Assembly: GCF_019059575.1 (NCBI RefSeq)
Contig: NW_024881966.1
Location: forward strand, 124,001 to 188,000
Reading direction: 5' to 3'
From: Amphibalanus amphitrite
Lineage: Eukaryota > Arthropoda > Thecostraca > Balanomorpha > Balanidae
Length of the DNA stretch: 64,000 bases
Translations under genes and position numbers: made by a program
Notes under the pieces: generated by a model
What the model was told of the DNA's origin: nothing
Seen by the model: only the letters and a program-made list of their open reading frames with translations
The model's database searches: none
Shown: positions 30,639-41,700 of the stretch, one piece after another
Layout of the letters: every line of letters begins with the position of its first letter
Position numbering within the stretch: position 1 is the first letter of the stretch

Positions 30639-30922
30639 TTAAACTTTGATGGATCATGAAGTATACGAACCCACCTATGATGTTGATGTGAGATGTCTAC
30701 GAAGCATGCAATAGCTTGTACAAATAAAGGTAGTTGTATAATTCTAAGATTAAATGATTGTTGACCTCTGTAGTATTCAGGACATGAATATTAAATGAAA
30801 AGCAGACCCATTTTTCTTTTGATACTTATGGTGGTAGCCGGTAGGTGACTTCCCAGTTCCCCTGGTGGCGAATGATAGGGTATATCTTAGATACAAAGCT
30901 GCGCATGACCATAAAAACTTAC

Positions 30923-31106
30923 CGTAGGCAGTATATTCCAAAAAATCATCGTCGGTGAAATGCTTCCGACACACAACCAAGAGTTTGGTGGGATGAAATC
31001 CGTTGCAGCCTGAGCCAAGCCTGAGCCATATCTTCCTCGGCCTCTTGTCGCGAGAAAATACAAACCCACCATTCTCCGAGCAGCCATAGACACAACACTG
31101 GGCCAT
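30923..31106 (-). CDS. First exon encoding a THAP-type zinc finger
   Basis: On the minus strand ATG at 31,106 opens MAQCCVYGCSENGGFVFSRD and reaches VCRKHFTDDDF. This gives the THAP C2CH ligands (C-x4-C near the start, C-x2-H near residue 47) plus the conserved Pro, the Trp in KIWLRLG and the aromatic after the ligand His. The exon ends at 30,923 with G|GTAAGT, a perfect donor in phase 1. THAP domains bind DNA in host transcription factors and in P-element-type transposases. The next exon is not identified with certainty; elements D and E fill the following 2 kb. It could be a host THAP gene or a domesticated or old transposase. Confidence 0.7.
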
Positions 31107-31339
31107 TTTCTTCCAAATTTAGGTATTATGCCACATGTGACTCACTACTTCCTCAATATTTCACCCACTTTCACCGCACGACACGGCTCCGAACGGCACC
31201 GGCGCAAATTGAATCAGCAGGAACGCCTACAGTGACACCTGGCGGCCAAAGTTCCGTGTTATCTCCCATTGTAACCTTTATGCAGTAGATTAGCGTGCGT
31301 AAGGCATAGCATATATGACGCTCAAATGCGCCATTTTCA

Positions 31340-32125
31340 CATCAACACGGAATCCATAGATATAAAAGACTAGGGGCCTGTTCCAGCGCCTCCAGTAGAA
31401 ATTCTTGACTGGAGGCTCTACCAGAGGTTTCACTGGAGGCGCTGGAACGCAATCTGGAGATTTCTGGAGATTGGCATCACAGATACCAAAAGAATGACGA
31501 TTGTTCTCTCTTGAAACGCAAAATTTGCTTTCAATTTTATAAAGAAAGATAAACAATATTATAGCAATGTAATTTTCTTTACTTTCAAGTTGTAAAATAA
31601 TCAGTCTAAAGTCCTTTGTTTACATTCGTGATTATCACATGTGCGCCATAATTGTAGACCAGAGCCTCCAGAGAAATTTGGACCTCCCAACTCTCTGGAG
31701 GCTACTGGAGGTTTCTGGAGCTTCGGCGAGAGCTTTCTGGAGCTTTCTGGAGGCGCTGGAACGCTCTCTGGAGGATTCTAGAGCTTTCTGGAGCTTTCTG
31801 GAGGCGCTGGAACAGGCCCTAGATGGGACATTGGCAGTGTTTTAGTGCGTGCGACTGACCGCCATGTTTGTGAGGGCGGGAATCTGCGGCGCTGTGTAAA
31901 CACTACGGGAGGAGGGGGGTATTTGAGACTGATTTTGTGGTATTTTTCGACCGAAAAGTGCTAATCTTTTTTGCTCACGGCATTCTTTGGAATGTGTAGA
32001 TTGTGGAACAAGTGCTGAAATATGCTTATCTATTGTAATTTGGCTATGTTAGCCTTAGACATGTTGCACTGTTGACGCTGATGAAGAATAGGCGGCACCA
32101 AAGGTAGATTTGCTTGGCATGCCTG
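31340..32125 (+). repeat. Inverted repeat copy 1 (partner at 36.94-37.31 kb), interrupted by a MITE
   Basis: Shares with 36,937-37,310 (inverted) a series including ATAGATATAAAAGACTAG, the CTGCGGCGCTGTGTAAACAC phrase, GGGAGGAGGGGGGT, TTTCGACCGAAAAGTG and CATTCTTTGGAATG. The CCGCCATGTT phrase resembles a YY1/Pho-type site. Copy 1 is split by the 447-bp TA-flanked MITE. It lies directly upstream of the THAP exon and could include its promoter. Confidence 0.65.
31373..31819. mobile_element. TA-flanked MITE with GGGCCTGTTCCAGCG ends
   Basis: Inverted ends GGGGCCTGTTCCAGCGCCTC / inverse, flanked by TA at 31,371-31,372 and 31,820-31,821. The interior is a set of TCTGGAGG / CTTTCTGGAGC words, so a single transcript would fold strongly. 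GGGSCTGTTCCA-type ends with TA duplication recall ISL2EU or Harbinger relatives. No protein; the open frame within comes from the repeats. Confidence 0.65.
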
Positions 32126-32129
32126 TTTT

Positions 32130-33870
32130 AGATTTAATTCAGTTCCCATGTTTTTTTTTGTGCACACCACAATCCTTTAATTATTCTTGCATGGATAGAG
32201 CATCAGTCATATGATTTTTCACAAAGAAAGCTTACCTAGATAGGTACCAGAACATTGGCAGTAGAAAGCAGACTCATTACCTACACTTGCTTTGCCTGCT
32301 CACTTTCTACTGTTGCCTTCAATGGACAATATTTATGAAGTAAGAAGGTTTTATGATTATAGGTTTTAAATAAGTACTTTACTTAATGTCATCAGTTAGT
32401 ATTAAATAGTAGTTCAGTGCCAAACGAAAAATCCATGCACTATGCCAGATGCCTCGGGGGCTCTTATCCGCTCTGGGTTCAGAGTGCAGTGGCATGCCAC
32501 GCTCACCCTCAACCAGAGCTGATAGATAGTGAAAATGCCAGACGTCGTGATATCTGCACCAGTGAACCGTGTCGCACATTTGATCCCAATAATGAACAGC
32601 ACAGGGGTGACGTAAAAATGTGCGTTAGTTGGAGCACCTAAACTCAGATTGTCATTACCTAATTAGTTTTCACATTGTAAAGCTTAAACTACACTTCATG
32701 CTCTTTTGGCTCACCTGTTATCTCTAGTAAATTATCTATTTAATTATCTAGTAAATTATCCATCTAAATAAATTATCTATTTAATTTAATTATCTAGTAA
32801 ATTATCTAGTAAATTATCTCTAGTTAAATTATCTATTTATCTATCAGTAAATAGGGTATTAGTAAATCTGGCGTTACCATCAATGCTAAGTGCTAACAAG
32901 TAAATATGAAGTCCAAGGAAGATAAAAATCATAATCTTACTTGACCTAACCTTACCTACTAACCTAACTAACCTACAACCTACAAACCTCAACCTACATA
33001 CAACCTCCATACCTACAACCTACCCACCTACAACCTACCAACCTTATATGTGCCGACGGTGGTACCAGATTTATGGATACCCTTATTTGTTAGGTACTTC
33101 ACTCCACTTCTCATTTTATTTGAAGCTCATTTAAATTCTTGTATTTAAGTCTGTGTAAACTATTATTTTAAAAACCTGATGCTTTTCCATGACTGTAATC
33201 TCACTGTTTGCTATGTGTATTTTGTAGTGTGTACTGTGTGCAAATCCAGTATCCTACACTTGTATGCTACAGGCCTTGTTTTGATCTGACTAACTGTTAA
33301 TATGTTTCAGCTTTAAAGACTAGTATCTTTTGAAATTGAAATTTGCCTCTCAGTCTCTCAAGATGCCAAATAGATGTGCAGGATTTGATTGCTGACAAAC
33401 CAGGGATGAGGCTCAAGAGTCAAGAGATCACCCTGCATTGGCAAGTAAAAGCTACAGACTTTTGATTTTTTATATTGTTACAGGTTATCTGTCACCGAGA
33501 GCGATTGCTGTAGTTCAATTTATTGCATCAAAATTGGCAGAATATGACTTCACTGATCACTCTGACGTCATTTCCGGCCGACCTCTGGTAGCTACACAAT
33601 TTTTATTTCTATAAAATGTTTCAGATTGATGCAGCCGAAGGTACTGCAAGTTTCGTATTGACACGTCTAGTGGTTTAGAAATATTGCAATAAATATATAT
33701 TTTAATTTTTTCAATATATAAATGTAAATATTTTATTGCAGAAAACAGGAGAGGGGCTCTGTAGAGCCCCACCCTCCAGTCATGCGTGGGTAAAGGCCCA
33801 TCAGTCACTAAAACCAGAATAAGTGCAAAAAATTATTACCAAATGCCCGGAGACTGCTTTACCATTGCCA
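32130..33870. other. AT-rich intervening sequence with one possible decayed THAP start
   Basis: At 33,363 an ATG reads MPNRCAGFDC and then hits TGA; the opening resembles a THAP domain and lies on the same strand as the P-transposase tail at 34.3 kb, but no further ligands are seen in frame. At 32,700-32,850 there are repeats of AAATTATCTA. Nothing else is supported. Confidence 0.35.
32935..33045. repeat. Low-complexity ACCTA/AACCTACA repeat
   Basis: Irregular repeats of AACCTACA and ACCTAACCT. It recalls a degenerate TTAGG-type strand in places but is too irregular to call telomeric. Confidence 0.6.
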
Positions 33871-33871
<1 letters not shown>

Positions 33872-33960
<89 letters not shown>

Positions 33961-34157
33961 GCGTGTGCGTGTGCGTGTGCGTGTGCGTGTGCGTGTGCGT
34001 GTGCGTGTGCGTGTGCGTGTGCGTGTGCGTGTGCGTGTGCGTGTGCGTGTGCGTGTGCGTGTGCGTGTGCGTGTGCGTGTGCGTGTGCGTGTGCGTGTGC
34101 GTGTGCGTGTGCGTGTGCGTGTGCGTGTGCGTGTGCGTGTGCGTGTGCGTGTGTGTC
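33872..34157. repeat. Compound microsatellite (GT)n then (GTGTGC)n
   Basis: About 80 bases of pure GT followed by about 33 units of GTGTGC and a short GT end. All long frames in this interval come from the repeat. Alternating purine-pyrimidine sequence of this length can adopt Z-DNA. Confidence 0.95.
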
Positions 34158-34258
34158 AACAATGTGTTAACAACAAATACAACACTTGTGCCTGGCGTAT
34201 GTTAACACTAAACACTACTTATTAGCCATATTTTATTGATACTAATCGAACCTTCCAG

Positions 34259-34660
34259 GTGGCTGGAACAACCCCAGTGCCGCACAGTTCTGCGGGATAT
34301 TCCGGCACCTGCTCCACCGCTGCGGCGTCCGGCCCGGCAGCACAGGGAAAGTGGCAGCCCTCGACCCGACCAGCATCCTGGCAGTCGGTCACACGACCAG
34401 CGGACGGGGAGCCAGCCTTACTACCTCGGCCTCCACCACCTCAGACAACGGTGCCACGGCACTCCACATCATCACGGAGCACGACTTCCAGCCTGGGCTG
34501 TCGTCTGGTGGGCAACATCGCCACCTACATCGCAGGGTTCGTGGTGAAGAAGGCGCTCGACTCTGTCAGCTGTAGCACCTGTCAGGAGGCCCTGGTGAGC
34601 GACATCCAGCCGGACGACATGACACAGCTTTACCACCTCTTCATCATCTCTGCCAGATGA
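34259..34660 (+). pseudogene. C-terminal exon of a P-element/THAP9-type transposase, frameshifted
   Basis: After the acceptor TCGAACCTTCCAG, frame 1 encodes GGWNNPSAAQFCGIFRHLLH and CGVRPGS, the conserved block near the C-terminus of P-type transposases. Further on, VGNIATYIAGFVVKKALDS with CSTCQEALVS appears in a different frame and ends in a stop at 34,660. A one-base indel between about 34,480 and 34,520 separates them, so this copy is broken (or the assembly is). The N-terminal two thirds are absent, apart from a possible THAP-like start at 33,363. P-type transposases cut and paste elements and make 8-bp duplications. Confidence 0.6.
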
Positions 34661-34858
34661 GCTAAGGTGGGGACGGGTTACATGCCTGGGATCTGACTGA
34701 GACCCGCTCATACCCTGCCGAAGTGTTGGTGATTTCAGCGGTCAGCTGTCTCTAGCCAGTGTCAGTGAGTCGCGGCCAGCTGCCGCTGGAGTGGGTATCT
34801 ACCGTCGATAGCTGCTGTGTGGCGGATAGCGTGGATTTGGATGGACACTTCATATTAA

Positions 34859-35798
34859 CCCTCGCCCATGTAGGGGGGGGGTTGGTGCAACCCCCCCCCT
34901 GAGGTTTTTCGGAAATAGTGCAAAAACGGCGGCGCGCAGCGCCGCCAAATTTTGGGTACCTTATGGGGCAAGCCTTGCGCATCTTTTGATAAAAAAAAAT
35001 TTGACCGGGTCATGTCAGGTCACGGAGTTATGACGTCACAAAGGGAACAGCCTCCGGCCGGATTTTCACAAACTGAGTGCCAACGCCCGAGGTTTCCTGC
35101 CGGTGGTACGGAGATCGGTTGATGGATCGTGATGAAACTTCCCATGCATGTTGGGGCAAGTATTGGCTATCATATGGTATAAGAAACTTGACCGGGTCAG
35201 GTCAGGTCACGGAGCTATGACGTCACAAGAGGAACAGCGTCCGATACTATTTTTGAAAAGCGCCCGAACCACTATTTTGCTAATTCTTGTCACCTCAATG
35301 GGAATATGCAGCAATATTAGCTTCCATAGGGAGCAAATGGACCTCCCAAATCAAAAAATACAATCAGATTTCAAAAATTTAAATTTTGATTTTTCGAATT
35401 TCTGCCGCCGACTGTGACCTTGCCGACTTCCGGCGCTCCCAACGCGCCATTTTTAGAGCTGAGGAAACGAAATACATACCAAACGATAGAGAATTGATCA
35501 AGGAACACGATAGTGAAGGTTTCAAGTCGATATCTTCCACCGTTTGGCCGCAATCGCCGCCGAAAGTTGAAAAAAGTCTATTTTTCCGAAAATTTGACCT
35601 TTGACCGGTCAAAAGTAGGTCAAATGTTGACCTAGGACCAAAAAATATACCACCAATCGCGAGATCTCGGCGAGAGCAATCCGTTGGTCTTTTCCGCTAA
35701 GCTCTACGACGCTCCGTTTTCAAACGCCAAGGGGGGGGTCGCACCAACCCCCCCCCCTGCATGGGCGAAGGTGGCAGATCGCCGTTTACGGGCGAGGG
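34859..35798. mobile_element. TTAA-flanked non-autonomous element F
   Basis: TTAA at 34,855-34,858 and 35,799-35,802. Ends CCCTCGCCCATGTAGG and ACGGGCGAGGG. Hairpins G9-TTGGTGCAA-C9 on the left and G8-TCGCACCAA-C9 on the right; GGCGGCGCGCAGCGCCGCC follows the left hairpin. The body is an inverted match of element E and a relative of element C. Confidence 0.8.
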
Positions 35799-35903
35799 TT
35801 AATGAACAGATCAATGTCTGGCCGATAAAAGACGTATTTTGTCGATGATTGCTTAGTGACTGGGTGGGTCCACTGGCGACCAATGCAGTGGGCGCTGGGT
35901 TAA

Positions 35904-36841
35904 CGCCTCGCCTTTTGTGGCCGTGTCGATATATATGTAGCACTGTTAATTGCCGATTCGTTGCCGGCCGTCTCTGCTCCGTGGCTGGCTGATCCGGCAC
36001 AAACTGGTGTTCGTGGCTGAAGGCGCGGCTACAGTTACACTAGCTCGCCACGTGCCTGTGCGACTATCGTCGGTGCTGTCTGCAAGGGCGATGTCGGTGC
36101 CTGGTAGGGGGCGCGGATTGATTCAAAGTGAGGAATGGGTCATCGGAGCTCGGGTCAGGTCATGTTCGGCTAAAATAAGCGGATTTTGCGATTTGCCGCA
36201 TCCGGGTGAATTTCCTTGCCTTCTAGTGCATGTTTATGCATTTTACATGCGTTTTTTTAGTGTTGATGTCTAGATAATGTGCATTTGCCTCGAGGTCAAG
36301 GCTGCGCTTCATATGGGCAGTTTTCGGAGCATCTTGCCCATTTTATTCGTAATCCTTAATTATGTTTGCGGATTTGTGCCCGCAAATCATTTTTTAAAGT
36401 AAGATTGACACGGGATTCGAGATCGGCGCCCATAAATACACTTCACATGACCCGCCATGTGTCAAGGCCATCCGAGGTCATCTAAGGTCGCTGACCTTGT
36501 ATGACCTTATGTGACCCGGTTCGCTAGATTTCGAGATGAGGTTGATTGGGAATGATGTAACCCATTTCGCCGACAGTTCACGCGTTTTGGTCGATTTTAT
36601 AGCGAAAGATCTCAAACTCCAGTGACTTTACTGGTTCGATTTCCAGTGTTTGACCTGACCTCTAAGTTCACCTGTTGACCTAGTACCCTGAAATTTGGTA
36701 TCACTGGTTTACTCACATCGCGGACAGCATACCTATTTTTTTCCGTTCTTGCTCCGTCGAGGGGCGAACGGCTGGAGTTCACTCCGTTCACCCTGGCTTC
36801 CCCTACTCGTAAGACGCTGACAAACTACGAACGGGTGAGGG
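35904..36841. mobile_element. Element M, older member of the TTAA family
   Basis: The right end CGAACGGGTGAGGG is followed by CTAA, a decayed TTAA. The interior from about 36,150 to 36,700 matches element L (62.8-63.3 kb): GGATTTTGCGATTTGCCGCA, the GTGATGTCTAGA-like phrase, GACCCGCCATGTGTCAAGG and runs of AGGTCATC. The left end is uncertain; TTAACGCCTCGCC at 35,900 is a candidate. Confidence 0.5.
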
Positions 36842-36936
36842 CTAAAATTGCACTTATTGTCGATCATTGTCCATTGCATACTGCATACATAGATATAAAG
36901 TATGGTAGCCATAATGGGAAACGAATTTAATCTTAA

Positions 36937-37310
36937 ATTAGCATGCCAATTGCATCTACCTTCGGTGCCGCATATCCTTTATCAGCGTCTTCAGGGCTAT
37001 ATGTCTAGGGCTGATGTAATTACAGTACAATAAATACACATGTTTCTGCCCTTGTTTCACAATCTACTCATTCCAAAGAATGCCATAGGTAAAAAAGATT
37101 AACACTTTTCGGTCGAAAAAATACCACAAAATCTGTCCCAAACACCCCCCTCCTCCCATAGTGTTCACACAGCGCCGCAGATTCTCGCCCTCACCAACAT
37201 GGCGGCCGCTGCTACGTATTCGCGAGTCGCTCCCGACATGGGGGTGCCCTTGGGGGTGCCCTATCTAGTCTTTATATCTATGACGGAATCATTGGCCTTG
37301 GAGAAGGTCA
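36937..37310 (-). repeat. Inverted repeat copy 2 (partner at 31.34-32.12 kb)
   Basis: Inverted and uninterrupted copy of the repeat upstream of the THAP exon, including GGCATTCTTTGGAATG when read on the minus strand. It contains CAACATGGCGGCCGC at 37,195-37,209, a strong match to the YY1/Pho core, so promoter activity is possible. Confidence 0.65.
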
Positions 37311-38029
37311 TTGGTATTGACTTTGTTTTTTGCCAGCTGCTGCCGTATGATGGCGCTAGTAGAGCGCTATATGTATAATACGCTCTGCTAGCGCCACCAT
37401 GCGGCGCCAGTTGGCTAAAAATCTGATCAATACTACGGTTTCTGGAGAATGCCTTGGATTCATTTTTAGCTTTATGGATTTATGCAAGGGCATGTTGGTT
37501 TTATGAGTTGTCTTCTGGCCGTAATAGAAATAATTTCAAAGCTGTTTGAGTTATGAAATGCATTTGAATATCAAACATGAACTCTGATTTCCGGTGGGCA
37601 TAGTGACTTTGGTATGTCAATGTCTTTGAAAAGTCAGGTGAGAATGCCACTGGTCAGCCTTGCTTCAATTGGATTTGTGTCCATTCATAAATGGATTTCA
37701 GTCATACCTACTTACCTACATATGTTGTTGGTATTTGATTTCTACAGCTCAAAATATTGCTATGTGTTGTACAGCAAACTGAATGGAAGTGATCCGTACA
37801 AACATTTGGTGAAATGTTTTCTGGATTGCTAGCACTTAGAACTTGTTTATTCTGTTGTAGGTGACAAGATAAGAAATTGAAGCAAGACTGACCAGTATGC
37901 TATAGAATAGGTAGCCCAATCTGCAGGAATATTAAAATTCAAAAGTGGAATTGGGACTTATGAACTGGAAACTGCATCAACTATGTTTGCCAAAGCATAA
38001 AAGCTATTAACATTTAGGACCATAAAGTA
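37311..38029. other. Intervening sequence without recognisable gene
   Basis: A small inverted pair, GATGGCGCTAGTAGAGCG and CGCTCTGCTAGCGCCACCAT, lies at 37,350-37,402. No coding signal. Confidence 0.4.
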
Positions 38030-38628
38030 CAGGGGAATGATAGGACACGGTTGGACCCGGCCAAATATTTTGGGGGACCAGGTCTGGACCCATCCGGGTC
38101 CAGACCGGTTCCATAGACCGGGTCCCCGGGTCCACATTTTGCCACCTCTAATATATAACCACCTTGTATTTCAGTTGGAACGGTAGTATTTCAGTTAGAA
38201 CGGTAGTTAATATATATTAAGCCACGAGTAGGTGGAGCAAATTTTTTAAACGTCCAGTCGATAGGCGAGACGTTTAAAATATTTGTCTACCTACGAGTGG
38301 TTTAATTATTTTATCCCGTACCGCCGGCATCTTTTGGTCACTTAAGTTAAAAAATACATTTTATGTAAAAATACGGCATATTTCAGACTAGACAAACGTC
38401 TAGACGTTTAGTTGTATATATGTATTGTTATTCAGCTGGGACATAATTAATGTGCAAAAAAGTTGTTCTGACACCAGCTTTGTAGTTTTATTGGGAGCTA
38501 TCTAGAGCGTCTAGACGTTTAAAGCTATTAACAGCTATTAATCAGGTAAACGACATCTGACAAATTTCTCTCTTTGCACGTGAAGCAATTGTAAACATTG
38601 TCTACGGTGCGGAATAGTGACAAAAAAA
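38030..38628 (-). repeat. Right arm of the large inverted repeat pair (partner at 15.3-15.8 kb)
   Basis: Inverted copy of the 15.33-15.79 kb arm: GGACCC/GGGTCC words, hAT-like end TTTTGCCACCTCTA at 38,137-38,150, ATATATAA, a hairpin with GTAGGTAGACAAATATTT when inverted, AAACGTCTAG-rich sequence and GTCTACGGTGCGG at the end. It has an extra pair of AGTATTTCAGTTRGAACGGT units at about 38,165-38,205 not present in the left arm. Confidence 0.7.
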
Positions 38629-38733
38629 AACTCCAATCTCTATGTAAGGTCGTTTATGACGTTGCACATGGTTCACAACGCAAAAGTTGAGCATCGATCT
38701 TGCAAGGAGTGAAGCTACACGAGCACATGTTGA

Positions 38734-41700
38734 TCAAGACAGCCCATATTCAGCCCAGATTCAGCCCGGATTCAGCCCAGATTCGGGACACCTCTGATCA
38801 AGCTGAAACTCGCACACAATGTAGGCCATGACATGCCCAATCCACAGTCCAATTCATTCGGTGGCACTCCCAGCCGTTTGACCTACAGAGGTCAGCAAAG
38901 GTCACGTGGCCAAAATTTGCACAGCAGATTGTGGCCCACCCAGTAGAGCTAGAGCGCTAAAAATGGCACCAATCGACTCGCCAGCATCTAATCTTACTTT
39001 CCCAACACTCATTTGACCTCTCAAGGTCATGCGATGACCTAAGGTCATTTGTGGACTATGTCGAAAATACACTTGCACAGCAGTTTTCGAGTAGATGGAT
39101 TGACCGAATTCCAAATCAAAGCACATCATCGGGTAGCCCATAGGCCGTAGTAACTTTCCTTAAAAACCACTTTTCGATATGTGACCCCGTTTGACCTCGG
39201 CAGGTCAAAATGCGCAAATAAACGACACTCAATACGTCGCAGCCCGGATTCAGCCCAGATTCGGGACACCTCCGATCAAGCTGAAACTCGCACACCATAA
39301 AGGCCATGACATGCCCAATCCACAGTCCAAGTCATTCGGTGGCACTCCCAGCCATTTGACCTACAGAGGTCAGCAAAGGTCACGTGGCCCAAATTTGCAC
39401 AGCAGATTGTGGCCCACCCAGTAGAGCTAGAGCGCTAAAAATGGCACCAATCGACTCGCCAGCATCTAATCTTACTTTCCCAACACTCATTTGACCTCTC
39501 AAGGTCATGCGATGACCTAAGGTCATTTGTGGGCTATGTCAAAAATACACTTGCACAGCAGTTTTCGAGTAGATGGATTGACCGAATTATAAATTAAAGC
39601 ACATCATCGGGTAGCCCATAGGCCGTAGTAACTTTCCTTAAAAACCGCTTTTCGATATGTGACCCCGTTTGACCTCGGCAGGTAAAAATGTGCAAATAAA
39701 CGACACTCAATACGTCGCAGCCCGGATTCAGCCCAGATTAAGGACACCTCCGATCAAGCTGAAACTCGCACACAATGTAGGCCATGACATGACCAATCCA
39801 CAGTCCAAGTCATTCGGTGGCACTCCCAGCCGTTGGACCTACAGAGGTCAGCAAAGGTCACGTGGCCAAAATTTGCACAGCAGATTGTGGCCCACCCAGT
39901 AGAGCTAGAGCGCTAAAAATGGCACCAATCGACTCGCCAGCATCTAATCTTACTTTCCCAACACTCATTTGACCTCTCAAGGTCATGCGATGACCTAAGG
40001 TCATTTGTGGGCTATGTCAAAAATACACTTGCACAGCAGTTTTCGAGTAGATCGATTGACCGAATTATAAATCAAAGCACATCATCGGGTAGCCCATAGG
40101 CCATAGTAACTTTCCCTAAAAACCGCTTTTCGATATGTGACCCCGTTTCACCTCGGCAGGTAAAAATGTGCAAATAAACGACACTCAATACGTCGCAGCC
40201 CGGATTCAGCCCAGATTAAGGACACCTCCGATCAAGCTGAAACTCGCACACAATGTAGGCCATGACATGACCAATCCACAGTCCAAGTCATTCGGTGGCA
40301 CTCCCAGCCGTTGGACCTACAGAGGTCAGCAAAGGTCACGTGGCCAAAATTTGCACAGCAGATTGTGGCCCACCCAGTAGAGCTAGAGCGCTAAAAATGG
40401 CACCAATCGACTCGCCAGCATCTAATCTTACTTTCCCAACACTCATTTGACCTCTCAAGGTCATGCGATGACCTAAGGTCATTTGTGGGCTATGTCGAAA
40501 ATACACTTGCACAGCAGTTTTCGAGTAGATGGATTGACCGAATTCCAAATCAAAGCACATCATCGGGTAGCCCATAGGCCGTAGTAACTTTCCTTAAAAA
40601 CCGCTTTTCGATATGTGACCCCGTTTGACCTCGGCAGGTCAAAATGCGCAAATAAACGACACTTAATACGTCGCAGCCCGGATTCAGCCCAGATTCGGGA
40701 CACCTCCGATCAAGCTGAAACTCGCACACCATGTAGGCCATGACATGCCCAATCCACAGTCCAAGTCATTCGGTGGCACTCCCTGCCGTTTGACCTACAG
40801 AGGTCAGCAAAGGTCACGTGGCCCAAATTTGCACAGCAGATTGTGGCCCACCCAGTAGAGCTAGAGCGCTAAAAATGGCACCAATCGACTCGCCAGCATC
40901 TAATCTTACTTTCCCAACACTCATTTGACCTCTCAAGGTCATGCGATGACCTAAGGTCATTTGTGGGCTATGTCGAAAATATACTTGCACAGCAGTTTTC
41001 GAGTAGATGGATTGACCTCATTCCAAATCAAAGCACATCATCGGGTAGCCCATAGGCCGTAGTAACTTTCCTTAAAAACCGCTTTTCGATATGTGACCCC
41101 GTTTGAACTCAACAAGTCAAAATGTGCAAATAAACGACACTCAATACGTCGAAGCCCGGATTCAGCCCAGATTCGGGACACCTCCGATCAAGCTGAAACT
41201 CGCACACAATGTAGGCCATGACATGCCCAATCCACAGTCTAAGTCATTCGGTGGCACTCCCTGCCGTTTGACCTACAGAGGTCAGCAAAGGTCACGTGGC
41301 CCAAATTTGCACAGCAGATTGTGGCCCACACAGTAGAGCTAGAGCGCTAAAATGGCACCAATCGACTTGCCAGCATCTAATCTTACTTTCCCAACACTCA
41401 TTTGACTTCTCAAGGTCATGCGATGACTTAAGTTCATTTGTGGGCTATGTCGAAAATACAATTGCACAACAGTTTTCGAGTAGATGGATTGACCTAATTC
41501 CAAATCAAAGCACATCATCGGGTAGCCCATAGGCCGTAGTAACTTTCCTTAAAAACCGCTTTTCGATATGTGACCCCGTTTGACCTCGGCAGGTAAAAAT
41601 GTGCAAATAAACGACACTCAATACGTCGCAGCCCGGATTCAGCCCAGATTCGGGACACCTCCGATCAAGCTGAAACTCGCACACAATGTAGGCCATGACA

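Noticed and set aside
32935-33045. Possible interstitial telomeric repeat (TTAGG-type)
   Set aside because: Only a few ACCTAACCT words; most units are AACCTACA and irregular.
33786-34225. Long CV, CA, HT and VR repeat frames
   Set aside because: All are readings of the GT/GTGTGC microsatellite.
15330-38628. Maverick/Polinton with long terminal repeats
   Set aside because: Distance and inverted arms fit loosely, but no polymerase B, packaging ATPase, protease or Polinton integrase is encoded between the arms.
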